From Tubiluchus corallicola (lineage: Eukaryota; Priapulida; Priapulimorpha; Priapulimorphida; Tubiluchidae), in the NCBI GenBank assembly GCA_030141605.1, contig JAQGDQ010000310.1, positions 245,415 to 280,360 of the forward strand: DNA of 34,946 bases, in the 5' to 3' direction. A model generated the notes under the pieces. It was not told where the DNA came from. It saw only the letters and a list, made by a program, of their open reading frames with translations, and did no database searches. Made by a program: the position numbers and the translations under genes. Shown here piece after piece: positions 1-17,100 of the stretch; within the stretch, counting starts at the first letter, position 1; each line of letters opens with the position of its first letter.

Positions 1-6
1 TTAGCT

Positions 7-222
7 CTATTTTTTCTATCTAAAACCTACCATCTAGCTCTATTTTTTCTACCTAAAACCTGGCATTTAGCACTATTTTTTCTCTACGTAAAACGTAGCA
101 TTTAGCTCTATTTTTTCTCTACCTAAAACATAGCATTTAGCTCTATTTTTCTCTACCTAAAATGTAGCATTTAGCTCTATTTTTTCTCTGTCTAAAACGT
201 AGCATTTAGCTGTATTTATTTG
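7..222. repeat. 35-bp minisatellite, about 6 copies
   Basis: About six tandem copies of a 35-bp unit containing TTTAGCTCTATTTTTTCTC and CTAAAACGTAG. Unit starts at 64, 99, 134, 168 and 203 give spacings of 35, 35, 34 and 35. The array runs off the left edge, so its true length is unknown. Confidence 0.9.
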
Positions 223-538
223 CATCGCCATTATCATGTAATTGTTCTTTTCCATATAATCATTGTAAATATCACTTGTTAAATGTTCGTGTAATGTAAA
301 AATAACTATGCGCATGTTTTGAATTTATCGTTCTAGTTTTCTATAAACGGAATCACTACTCAGAAATTTGATATTAACAAACTTTATTAAAATCCTCGCA
401 TTTGCACCTCGCTAAATGTGAACTTGAACTTTAAAACACCAGGGTTTTCGGTCGCTCAATAATTGCTTTCATTCCTTTTTGTAAAGAGCTAAAAAGATTA
501 AAAGTTTTAAAATATTTACAAAAACAAAAACCTAATCT

Positions 539-895
539 GTGCTTGCAATCGAGTTATTATCATTTAGAATTTCATGTGATATTATTCACCCCCCAGTTAA
601 ACAGTTACAGAAACGATTTGTTAAATTTTACCATAGTTGCTTATATAGTGAAAATCATATAGCCAATTTCTTTGCACATAATTCTCGATTTCATGTCTCC
701 TCTTCTATAATGGATTATAATTTGTTATGTATTTGTAACGAGTACAAAACTTTTTACCCAAATGAAAATTTTCTCTCTAAAGTTTTTTCCTGTACATTAA
801 ATGTAAGAAGTAATGTTAGCCATGAACAAATACGGATTGTAAATTTCATTAAAGAAGTTATATGGGCTCTAGAACGTAATTATTTTGATTTTTAA
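539..895 (+). pseudogene. LINE reverse-transcriptase C-terminal remnant
   Basis: A 118-residue open frame that follows a stop codon. Its body (KRFVKFYHSCLYSENHIANF, then HNSRFHVSSS, then a tail ending in ALERNYFDF and a stop) resembles the region after the RT domain in LINE ORF2 proteins of marine invertebrates, which often carries a K-F-Y/I-x-S-C-L-x-S block. No RT catalytic motif is present, so this would be a 5'-truncated copy. It lies beyond the last visible STK36 exon, probably in an STK36 intron and antisense to that gene. The family match is from memory of such proteins. Confidence 0.45.
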
Positions 896-1728
896 CAGGA
901 ATGAGTTGTGCGCCATACTAACATATCTTACTCTCACTTAATTGTATATATTCACATTGCTTACTAATCTTGTTAATTAAAGTTATTTTGCTTGTTGATC
1001 TGTTTGTTTATTTGATGTGATTGTACCACGAGTAGGAATAAAAATGATATATACATATAGCAAAATGCATTGTGCTCTTATCTACAAGAGCACAATGCAT
1101 AAATGAAAAAGCAACCATGTACAGACAAGCCTTTGGTCTACAAGCATTTGGAGTAAGTTCCTACCAAAATGTGTCTAAAATTTCTTGTCTAAATTTTGTT
1201 TTTCGTTTTAAATAAAATAATTAGGTTACTAATTAGCTGACATCGAACAATTGTAAACAAAAACACCTTATAGAAATGTGGATACATTTGACCTTGTTTA
1301 CAGTTTACAAGTAGGTGTCAAATTATAAACAATTTCAAATTGCTCCTATAAAGAATGAAAAAAAATTGTGATGTTTAGCATGCTCAATTAAGACTACCAA
1401 TAACCTGGAGGTGGTTCAATGGTTTAAAAAGAAGTTGACCTGGCTCCGGAGAATGCTTGATGAGTCAACAATTGCATGGGACCCCTGCATGTTTAGTTTT
1501 AAAGCTTTAATAAAAATACAAGGTAGAATATTTCAGTTATACCGAAATCTTCGCTAAGTTCATTTAAGACACAACAGATCTAATATTGAAATTAGGAACT
1601 AAAGCTATCACTATTAAAGAAAAGAAAGAAAAGAAGTGTTCTTAACCCGGAGTCTGCACAACTTCATAAAGAAAAGATTTGCGCAGAACAACCTTCCACA
1701 TACAGTAAAAAACATCCAATTTTCTCAC
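896..1728. other. Non-coding stretch, probable STK36 intron
   Basis: No exon of STK36 or of any other gene was recognised here on either strand. AT-rich, with one perfect hairpin at 1065-1100. The next STK36 exon, which should continue the kinase domain after ...NADLW, was not found down to position 1 and probably lies off the left edge. Confidence 0.5.
1065..1100. repeat. Perfect 15-bp inverted repeat (hairpin)
   Basis: ATGCATTGTGCTCTT at 1065-1079 is exactly reverse-complemented at 1086-1100, with a 6-base loop (ATCTAC). It could be the core of a small foldback element or the end of a larger repeat. No function is implied. Confidence 0.85.
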
Positions 1729-8026
<6,298 letters not shown>

Positions 8027-8256
8027 CTTATCAGCTAAATGGCAAAATTCCTACTTGGCAAGCATTGCGGCGATGGCGAAATTTAACTTTCTGAAACAAA
8101 TTACAAACAAAACCTTAGTTTACAACAATTTCGCATTCAGTCAACATGAAAAACATTTATCAACCAACAGGTGGACTACATTACATTGCCATCAGACATG
8201 TTCCTTCCTGTTCCAGTGTTTGACACAAACATTTCTGCTACCATTATCTAGTGGTG

Positions 8257-8768
8257 TTAAATAAATTGTAGAAAAACCTTGTTCACATTGGGATCAACAG
8301 GATTTTTCCGATTCCCAACAGAAAATAGTTGAAGTTCATCGTGTACCTGTAGCAGTAATTTTGCTAGAGCGCTGATGTTCGATTTAGTTTCTGGCAACTG
8401 AATAGAATGTGTTTGCCATTTTTTCATTTGTTCTAAGCATGGTGTAGCTTTGCTGTGAATTTTGAAAACCTCGAAATCAAAAACAAAATGTTCAGCACTT
8501 ATATCATACGACAATTGAGTTTTTCGTTCAAGTGTCAGTAAACGATCGAATGTAGGTAATAAAATGACAGGTAAGAAAGTAAAAGGTAAAAAGACACAGA
8601 AAAAGAGTTACAGAAAAAAAGAAATAACCACGTGACTAATCTACCTTCTCTTGGTTTCTTTGCTGGCAGCTGAATCGATTCGTGAACAGCTTTAGTAAGA
8701 GAACCATGTTTCAGTAAGTGCATTAAATGACAGACCCAGTTAAGCCTTTTGTACTTTTTAATCTTCAT
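8257..8768 (-). other. Unassigned minus-strand open frames upstream of STK36
   Basis: Two adjacent open segments look more protein-like than their surroundings. The upstream one (about 8643-8750) reads WVCHLMHLLKHGSLTKAVHE then SIQLPAKKPREG before a GAAG|GTAG donor-like site. The downstream one (8257-8560) includes FDRLLTLERKTQLSYDISAE, HFVFDFEVFKIHSKATPCLE and LPETKSNISALAKLLLQ, followed by a CAG|GTAC donor-like site near 8347 or a stop at 8257. Both contain S-I-Q-L-P. I do not recognise the family and found no convincing acceptor AG between them. They could be exons of an unknown gene or old transposon coding sequence. Confidence 0.25.
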
Positions 8769-8854
8769 TGTCTATTATTCTTATTTAAATTTGTCATACA
8801 AATCTTTAATGCTTATAAATTTTGGCCACTATTAACATCTTCTCTGAAGGCAAC

Positions 8855-9330
8855 TCGGATGAATGGATTGATTAAAAGATGTTATGCATTAACTGGGATC
8901 CTAAGTAGGTGCTAACTCTATACAAAGCTTATGTGCGACCATTATTAGAATATTCTAGTGGTAGTATGGTCACCCTCATTACAATTTGACATCAAGAGAT
9001 TGCAGAAAGTTCAAGATAGGTGCCTGCAATGCAGCTGATTTACGTACTGAGTTTTGTTCACTCCAACAGAGACCAGAAGCAGCTGACTTGTATGGAGTAT
9101 TCAAGTACATAAATGGAGACAACCACATTAGTTGTGGTACACTATTTAAGGCTGCACCTCTGCTGTCCACTAGCAGTCATTCTGATGCAAGAATGCAAAA
9201 GCTAATTGTAAAAGTTCATTTTTTTCACACGGCGTAGTGAACAAATGGAACAGTTTGCCAGAAAGAGTGGTTAGTGTACTGAACTTAAACCGTTTTAAGG
9301 AGCGGTTGAGGGCTTCATGATAGACATGCT
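8855..9330 (+). pseudogene. LINE reverse-transcriptase C-terminal remnant (degenerate)
   Basis: Read across several frames, the order of a LINE RT thumb and C-terminus appears: RMNGLIKRCYALTG, then LYKAYVRPLLEYSS (8919-8960), then VWSPSLQFDIKRLQKVQDRC after a +1 shift, then RPEAADLYGVFKYINGDN (about 9070-9120), then a tail resembling NKWNSLPERVVS with FKERLRA. At least three frameshifts and several stops are present. The motif order (VRPLLEYSS, VWSP, IKRLQKVQ, L-x-x-V-F-K, W-N-S-L-P) is standard for non-LTR elements. The 5' part with the catalytic YADD is absent. Confidence 0.8.
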
Positions 9331-10689
9331 TCAAGAAGCGAAAATTATTTAGAAACATTACAGAAGATTACCAAAGTTGAGAATTACTAACGTTATATCG
9401 CTGAGAATTCTACAGGAAGATAGAAGACATTAGAGTATAGGAAATCCCTAGTAAATCCTGTGACCTGAAGCGGTAATGACTAGAAATCTGCATAGGCATG
9501 GGCCAATCAGTAGCCCATGTTCAACCTTCAGACGAACCATGTAAAGGCAACATTATAGAGCAGATAAATGAGTACTGGTGGCCACCAGCTTAATTTTCAT
9601 GCTGGAGCAAACTATAAACACTCTTGTCGCACTCACAAATTACCTACCACTCTAGCAAAGAGTGTAATAAAAAGCAGCAATTGGCTGATAGTGGAAGGTT
9701 GTCAGCAGAAGCCAACGAGCTGCATAAAGGCTTTCACACAGGCCTCTTATTTTTCATCGTAGGCGGCCAGTTACCAGGGAATATATAGGGACAAAGGGGG
9801 ATTAGTCAGATTTTTTTGATGGGCTGGGCCTGGTTTTGTCAACTACTTGACAGGAATTGGTTGAGCTTGGCCTTATGTTGCATGGCCTTAGTGATAACAA
9901 TCAATTGGTGCTCGCGTTACTGTAAGTGTAACACAGTTGTCGTTTATTTTGGAAAACTAGACTATATTATGGACGTAATTGTTCACATGTATTTACTGTA
10001 TTAACATTCTTGCTACTCATGCGTGAAATTCAAATAGCTTGAACTCTAAGCTACATTTGAATGCCACCCCTGCGCGAGGTCTCAAAAAGGTTAGAAAGAA
10101 AGGCTTTTTAAAAAGTTTAAACTAAAAGGGAATCAGCCAACTTTTCTCACACTACGAGAGAGATGAAGAACTCACTTGAAAGTCAATGACAATCGGTCTG
10201 TTGTAGAGTATCTAATCACTTAACTGCGACTATCGTCTCATAGTGAAATAATTATAGCACTTTCGAAGTAATTTATAGTACTGAAAACCGCGTTGTCAAG
10301 TAAACATTTGACGGAAATCTTGCACATGCTCTCGACAATCTGGCACTTGATATTCAAATTCAAAGTAATTTATTGGCTTAACATATATCATAACCACATT
10401 AGTTTTCAAATGCAATATAATTGCAAAACATAAATATTATAATCAGTAAAGTAAAAAAATAATGATTATGTGAAAATGATCACTGTTATTAAAAAAGATA
10501 ATGAAGGAAGACCTAAGTGTTTTTATATTACCCATAAGTGTTTTTATAATAATTTTATGAAACAGCATAATTATTATATTAGTTATTAGTCATTAGCGAT
10601 TTTGTATACTACTACTATTCCAAGATCAAAAGCTACTTGCTTGTTCCAAGGAAACTTAATACTGTTGTAACTAAAGTTATTATTTTAGA
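9331..10689. other. Intergenic, nothing recognised
   Basis: Between two LINE remnants. Short open frames at 9568-9762 and 9816-10004 show no known motif. The AT-rich stretch around 10340-10480 may be the 3' untranslated part of the minus-strand LINE piece that follows, but no clear poly-A tail was seen. Confidence 0.4.
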
Positions 10690-10954
10690 GTTATCTAGCT
10701 ATAAATTGAGATTTAAAATAAAATTTATATTTTGATTTAAGGATTGTAACTTCCCATAGAATATTATTCTATATGAGGGGGCCATGATATTTAATTGAGC
10801 ATTTTCTTATATCCATGCGACATTGAATGAAATGATAATTTTTGCTTTGTCTCACATTGTATGAGTGAAGGTCAGAATTTTGAATGAAATAGTCAGAGAA
10901 CAATTCTGGTAAAAGATTATTATGATATTTGTACATGAAGATTGCAATCTGAAA
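10690..10954 (-). pseudogene. LINE reverse-transcriptase C-terminal remnant
   Basis: An open minus-strand reading reads QIAIFMYKYHNNLLPELFSD, then HSYNVRQSKNYHFIQCRMDI, then KCSIKYHGPLI, a stop, and ILWEVTILKSKYKFYFKS. This matches the usual LINE ORF2 tail: Y-K-Y-H/F-N-x-L-L-P, H-S/Y-x-T/V-R, R-x-x-I-x-x-x-S-I-x-Y-x-G-P-x-I-W-N. The W of the terminal IWN motif has become a stop. Weak relatedness continues upstream to about 11160 with more stops. Confidence 0.75.
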
Positions 10955-11159
10955 GCTACTTATATCCAGTTATTTATGTTTTGATTTATTTATTTGCAAA
11001 ACACAACCTAACTTTATTTTACATAGTAAATGATGAGCACTCTGCTTCAAGTTCTTATTTAGTTATTTTACTCTTTTACTGCTTGGAGTGAGCAAGACTT
11101 TTGATTCTGTATACTGTAACTTGGCAAACTCGACCTGTATTTTTATTCTTATTTAATAA

Positions 11160-11689
11160 AGAGTAAAACAAATTATGTGCAAAATGCTCACTTTCTCCTC
11201 TCTTAGCAAATAGAGATAACTATGCTTTGTAATCAATGTTTTGACATAGACAGAAAGCCTGTTATGTTCATTATAATTAGCCATTTTTAAATATGCATTT
11301 CTTTATATATTTGAAAGAATTTCAGGCTTTTGCTCATACATACTTATACATAATTTTACTCGCTTAACCTTCAGTCATTTAGTTAAGACAGTATAACAGT
11401 ATATACTTATTTGCAAACTGCTAATAGTATCCATAAAAGATGTCATGTTTGTAGTTTTATATAGTTCATACGAAGATACATAATTTTAGTTTTGTATACT
11501 ACTATTTGCTTGCCAGTGTACATGTAATGTATCCGTTCGATTAAATGAATTGAATTTAATAAGGGAATACTATTAAAATTTTGATGATTTAATGTCAGTT
11601 TTAAAACCAAATGAATTACGCATGATATAACCATCCTACTTGAAGCTGTCAATGCTTCAAGTAGAACTAGACAATACTATAGGAAGAAC
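11160..11689. other. Intergenic, nothing firm
   Basis: Very AT-rich sequence between two LINE remnants. A 69-codon minus frame at 11443-11652 has no familiar motif. Confidence 0.4.
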
Positions 11690-12597
11690 TTTCATAACTT
11701 TCCTCAAGGTGATCGTCTCATCCCAGGTTTTTCTGAGTTGTACCTAGCCAATACACTCCAAAACGAAAATATTTCACCTACAGATCATGATTACGATGCC
11801 ACTTCCATAGAAAATATCCCTTTGCATATGGTTGATCACACATCCTGGACCAAATTCCTACAAGATTTGATGAATTAGCATTTCAGATTTTTGCACAATA
11901 TACTGTCAAATAAGAATCCCCAAAGTTACTATAGAAAAAAGAAATCTCAAAGTTTGCAACATGCAAACTGAAGAATGTGACATATCATGGGATGAAGACC
12001 AATCCTGGAACGGTTGCAAATATATTATGGGAACACTAATTAACACAGAAGATGATATCAAAAATAGGAAACAGTGGTCAACGCATGGTTTTATCCAAAA
12101 TAAAATCAATTCTAACCAGCAAGAAACTATCATTCGGACAAATCTACACCTCTTCAATGCACATTTACCTAGTATCTTCATGTACAACAGTGAAACATGG
12201 AGCATGACTGCTATAAACAGGAAGCAGAAATAAATATGCATTTCACAGAGGTCTACTTAGAAAAATCTCAAAAACAAAATGGCTATAATTATGTCGTTTG
12301 AAATGAGCAGCTGTATAACAGAACCAAAGAAGAAAATTGAATCAGTAAGATAAAAATCAAAAGGTTAAGATAGGCAGGACATTTAGTGAGATGTCCGAAA
12401 CAACACCTACAAGAATTAGCATTAAACAAGGCAGTGAAACCTACAAAACAACCACCTAGCAAATTAAAAACATCGAGAATTAATAAAGACTTACAACAGC
12501 TGAGATCAAACCTAATAATTGTGACAGGATTTGAAAATTTCAGCTGCAGACAGGATCGAAAAAGTGGGGTGCTCTAACAAAGGTTAGAGGCTCTATG
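11690..12597 (+). pseudogene. LINE reverse transcriptase remnant, palm to C-terminus
   Basis: A longer LINE piece, readable through frameshifts. FPQGDRLIPGFSELYLANTL matches the RT P-Q-G-D-x-L-S-P block. The catalytic YADD position is now MVDH (MVDHTSW, about 11830). Then come CNMQTEECDISWDEDQSW and CKYIMGTLINTEDDIKNRK (the K-Y-L-G-x-x-I segment, 11960-12090), LFNAHLPSIFMYNSETWSM (12150-12205), a RFHRGLLRKI-like block and a RLRWAGHLVRCP-like block near 12365-12395. This order (LFNA..S-I-x-L-Y-N-S-E-x-W, R-R-L-L-R, R-L-x-W-x-G-H-x-x-R) is typical of endonuclease-RT LINE proteins. Stops, shifts and the lost active site show it is inactive. Confidence 0.85.
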
Positions 12598-12886
12598 TCT
12601 GTAATTCTTATTTATGTTTAGAGCAGCAGAAGTATCATAATATAAATTTTACAGCACGTAGGAAAACCTGTAAAATGCACCTTACTGAATATTATTTTGC
12701 CTTTAGCTTGAAGTGTGCAATTTTTACGAATCATACAAAAACTCAGTTCTTGTACAAAAACAAGGAACAATAGAAATGTAGTACTGGGCAATGTTTTATA
12801 TCAAAGTATTCAATTCATGCAGTCTACACATTGTACTGATTGTATTTAGATTTTCTTGCTATCCTATATTTCTATCTAGTAAACTG
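12598..12886. other. Intergenic, nothing recognised
   Basis: AT-rich sequence that may include the 3' tail of the preceding LINE remnant. No coding sequence. Confidence 0.4.
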
Positions 12887-13242
12887 TAGGGGTAAGCATC
12901 GAACGTTTAAATTAGAATCGAACCTAAACCTATTAATTCATATAATTTATCACTTCAAGCACATATGTTTCTTATCATATAAACATTTGAAACTTTATGC
13001 AATTAGCATAATTTAGCTGTGATTTTTGTGCACAATTTTTAAACAAATTATCAGTTGTTTTACTGCATAACAAAACCTTTTAATATGCATGTTTTTTATA
13101 AGATTAATTTTTACTGGTGGTTTGAAAATCTTTCAATCTCAATTCGAATTCGAAAAGTCGAAGATCAGTTCGATTCGAATTTAAAAGTCACAAATCTATT
13201 CGAATTTGCTTTCTAGTAGAGAATGCTCAGTTTGCTCACCCC
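12887..13242. mobile_element. Possible hAT-like MITE
   Basis: Starts TAGGGGTAAGCATCGAAC and ends TCAGTTTGCTCACCCC, an imperfect inverted pair (GGGGTAAGC against GCTCACCCC). Near the right end are words rich in TTCGATTCGAATT. GGGGTGAGCAA-type ends are common in hAT elements. No clean 8-bp duplication was found, so this is tentative. Confidence 0.4.
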
Positions 13243-13294
13243 AAGTAATGCCTAAACAAGTGAATGGATGTTCTTCTAAGTCAAAATAGGATCT

Positions 13295-13740
13295 TTGTCT
13301 CGATGCAGCGATTGCGATTGCGATACTCGACTCTCTCCACCTATCAGAGGCGGGCACCTTTATAGGGTGCAAAGTCTATTCTTCTTTAACGCTGATCTTT
13401 TATTTGTCTTTTCCAAGTTTAATGTCTTTATCCTGTATTCCATAAATTCGTTCACTAGATTTGTAATTTCTAGCAATCCTTTCTTTTCACTGTTCATTAA
13501 TACATCTGAGTTCAATTTTTTTCCATTCTCCATATCTGTAACATCTAAGCATATGTTCAGTAGTGTCATCATCTTCCTCACACACTGGGCATAATAACTG
13601 ATCCTTAAACTCATTCTTGTAGTTCCCTTTAACTTTAATCACATTCAGTCTTATTTTCAATATATCTTTAACCTCTTCAGGCTTGCATGTCACTATGTAA
13701 TTTTGTCGTTTCCACTCGGTATGCCTTAAAAATCTTAATT
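13295..13740 (-). pseudogene. LINE reverse-transcriptase C-terminal remnant with zinc-knuckle-like motif
   Basis: On the minus strand from about 13700, EEVKDILKIRLNVIKVKGNY leads to DQLLCPVCEEDDDTTEHMLR and CYRYGEWKK. This is the I-x-K-x-R-x-x-M/V-x-x-x-x-x-N-Y and C-P-x-C-x(n)-E-H-x-L-x-C pattern found after the RT domain in many LINEs. A single frameshift in a run of A (about 13520) is needed to continue into LNSDVLMNSEKKGLLEITNL and VNEFMEYRIKTLN. The element's 3' end (near 13300 on this strand) carries short ATCGCA-like repeats, consistent with a LINE tail. It is truncated at its 5' end. Confidence 0.75.
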
Positions 13741-13961
13741 TAGTGCTGCTCCTGTCTAGCGAAAGTAAAGCAAACCGAGTTCAACCTTAAATACAGAATC
13801 AGGGTGCAACTTTTTCAAACAACGTTGTTGTCACGAAATTAGAAATTCACGTGCAGTCGAATAAAGTTGATTTTCTTAAAATATTCTTAGAATTATTAAT
13901 AAAGTTAGGGCTCATGCTCTAGGAGAAGAAACACGTTACGGCACTTGTTTGAAGAGTAGCA

Positions 13962-14126
13962 ATGGAGTCAAAAGATTCAGAAAGCAGCAGTTCGGACAGT
14001 GATTTGTCTGATGCAGGTGATGAAATGTCCGAGTCTGATTCTGATAGCGATGACGAAATGCAGGCTGATCTGTCTGAACATGAGCGCGAAGAATTGCGCA
14101 AGGAAATTGACACAGTTGAAAAACAG
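13962..14126 (+). CDS. SART3: SART3 exon 1
   Basis: 55 codons from ATG at 13962 (GCAATGG context), coding an acidic stretch (MESKDSESSSSDSDLSDAGD...). It ends EIDTVEKQ at CAG|GCAAGA, a GC donor. Joining to exon 2 in phase 0 gives VEKQLVDYPYSYDLH, whereas the nearest downstream GT would break the frame. No TATA box or other promoter element was identified upstream. Confidence 0.88.
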
Positions 14127-17100
14127 GCAAGATTCTGTACTACGTTTACACTGCTTGCATACCTAGTTTTGTGCTTCAGATTTATTTGCTTATTCGATAA
14201 CCCATACTGAATTTGCTCGTCACTACAAATTGCATTGAGAAACCCAGTCTCTTGTAACAAGTACCTTCACATGGTGCATTCAAAATTTTTTAGTTTTTTA
14301 CAGTGCGCTCAGGAAAGTAGAGGATCAATAACATAATAGTTAAATCCCCTCCACTTTTTATGGATTATGGCTTATGGAAGTAGATTTGTAGAGAAATATA
14401 ACTTCCATTAAAAAGATAAAAACCTTTATAGATTAGGTCAAACAGGCTTGCTATAAAAAGTTAGTTTCCCACATTTAAAGTCGCAATTTATAGAATTTAA
14501 GCACTTGTGCTTGGCAGCTTGCATTTTCCTGCTAGGACAAATACATGTTACCGAAAAACTGCTGTAATGTAATATGATTTCACAACAGGGGCGGATCCAG
14601 GATTTTTAAAGGGGGTAAAGGATTGTCAAAAATAGAATATTTGTGTGCTTGCAAACCAAAGTCGTCCATAAGTCGGTATAGTTAAAACTACGTTACGATG
14701 CTTCATAGTAGAATGCACCAAAAATTTAGTCAAAAGTCAATTTTTCATTTTTTATGAAAACAAATGCTAAACATATTGGATTTTTATATACTAGCATGAA
14801 ATTATCAAGAAAATGTTCAAAAAATAATAAAAATCTAATTTTATAACCCCACACCCATTTCTCTATCTAAGTTTAGTTTTGCAATTGTAAAAAAACTCGT
14901 ATTTTCAAACTTCGATAGTAGCTTGTGGAAGCAGCTATTTTGCTTCGGGTTTTTTCTGTTGACAAGACCAGATCTTCGTCACGAAGAGCCATCAACTGGA
15001 TTTAAACACAACTTCAATTTCTTCTTGTAAAATCCATAGTAAGTGGTTTGTAGAAACGCGACAAAAAACAATGGCTGACTTTAACAGTGATTTTCTCAAG
15101 GTTACGTTTTTCAGTGTATAGCCTGCACCTCAACTTCAATGTAGATTATCCCAGCTTAGCAATAACATAGAGCGATGAACTTGGTATCAAAATGATCCTC
15201 ATGAAATAGAGATTCAGGATATGTGAATAACTGCCGTCTTAATTGCCGACTTATGGACGATTTTGCTATGCAAGCACGCATTTGGTATACTACCTCGTAA
15301 TGTGGCACCTGCGTCAAGTGCTGGAAAGGGGGGTCTGGGGGTTCTCCCCCAAGAAAATTTTGAAAATTTGGTACTGGTTTCTTGCCATAACACAAATCAT
15401 TTCTTCAATTTACCTACGACTTGATCAGATTGCTGTTCGTCTGAGGCCTGCAGCACTTGCTTATAGTACAATCACCAGGTGAGGGCTCCCCTTTTATATA
15501 ACTAAGATGTATGCTTTCAACTAGTCTAGCGTTACGACAGTAGCATGCATTGAAGACACGCCTTCTTCACTCTTCGGACGTGAGCATTTAGGATGTATTC
15601 TGAAATAAAACAATTTTGTCATAGCATAATGGGGGGGGGGGGGCAGGTGCACCCTGCTGGCTCCACCTATACACAGTGTGAAGGCTTAAACTGCTGTGCT
15701 TTCTTGCCAATTTTGTAGTATGAATTTGAAGTGTAGACTCTAGACGTAATGAGGCAGAAAACTCGCCCATTCTGCATACCTCCAACCCTGGCATGAGAAT
15801 ACTGGTTTGCCATCACAGCAGGATTCGATAACTTATATAATGACACAGTTTAAGATACTTTGTGCATGAAGCTGCTCATTTTCCTCATACAAGTATAAAT
15901 TTCTAACACTTGGGCACATTTTACTAATTGCGGCCCGACTGCTTCCTCCATCGAGACTACAGTTTGGAAGGTTTAATTATTTTTTATTGCAGTTGGTGGA
16001 CTATCCGTATAGTTATGACTTGCACATCGCTGTCGTTGAGAAATGTCAGAGACTGCGAGATGTGGAACCACTACAACTTGCACGTAATAGAATGAGCGCC
16101 ATCTACCCTCTAACCGAAGGTGACTCACCAACTTTAAAACTAGTACCCACTTCTTAACCTCTCGAAATTTCGTTTTCGTTATTGCTGGTTGAGATACGAA
16201 ACATTCTCTTAGACGTTATTATTTATTTTTTATTTATGCACTGAATTACGTAATGACAGAATATGGAGTCAGTGTCCATTACTGGCTTAATGAACACCAT
16301 TTTCTGTTGGCAGTTTATTAAAATTACATTCTAATTACTTGGCAAATGCCTAAGTATGTTATTATCACACTGATGTGGTAATTAGAACTATTTCTCTGTT
16401 CCTCATGCTGCTAATTTTTGTAGGATTGTGGCTACCATGGCTTAAAGATGAGAAAAATTTGGCCGAAACCGAGGAACAAAAAGAGAATCTTATTCAGTTG
16501 TTTGAGCGAGCTGTCAAAGATTATCTATGTAAGTGTCAAATTTTCGCTGTTTTGCGTTTTACGAAAAAACTTTTTATGTAATTTTTTTTTGTTTGTCAGC
16601 TTATTTGGATGCCTGTCTAGTCTCAAGATACAAATTGGTTGTATTAACCCTTGTAGTAGTGTTAAAGTGCTTACTTTAACTTATGAATCGGTCAAGATTT
16701 TTGACTCAGTGATTATTATTACTAGTATTTATAGGATCTGGTTTCGGATCCTGAGATCCGGTATTTTAATGGATCTGGATCAGCAAAAAAAAGTTCGTCA
16801 TGTTTTGCTCTATTTATATGTGTACAACTAGCAATTGCGCACTGTCAATTTCTTAGCTAATTTTGTCATACTTCTTCATGAATATTAGATAAACTGCAGA
16901 AGTTTGAATTAATTTCAGCAGTGCACACTCATGGAAAGCCACGATGCACTTACAAAAACTCACGAAGTCTCCTACTTGTATTATAATTTTCAGATAAATG
17001 GCAGCTACTGCCACAACTGCTTGTGGTGGGTTAGGGATAGCAATTGCATTGCCTTCTTAATGTATGTCGCCAATAAGAATTAATGAGCATAAAACAGCTT

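Noticed and set aside
11906-12241. A 111-codon minus-strand frame with hydrophobic segments
   Set aside because: Shadow of the plus-strand LINE remnant, which has clear RT motif order on the other strand.
13919-14260. Minus-strand Ser-rich frames opposite SART3 exon 1
   Set aside because: Antisense shadow of the acidic Ser/Asp codons in exon 1. There is no independent motif.
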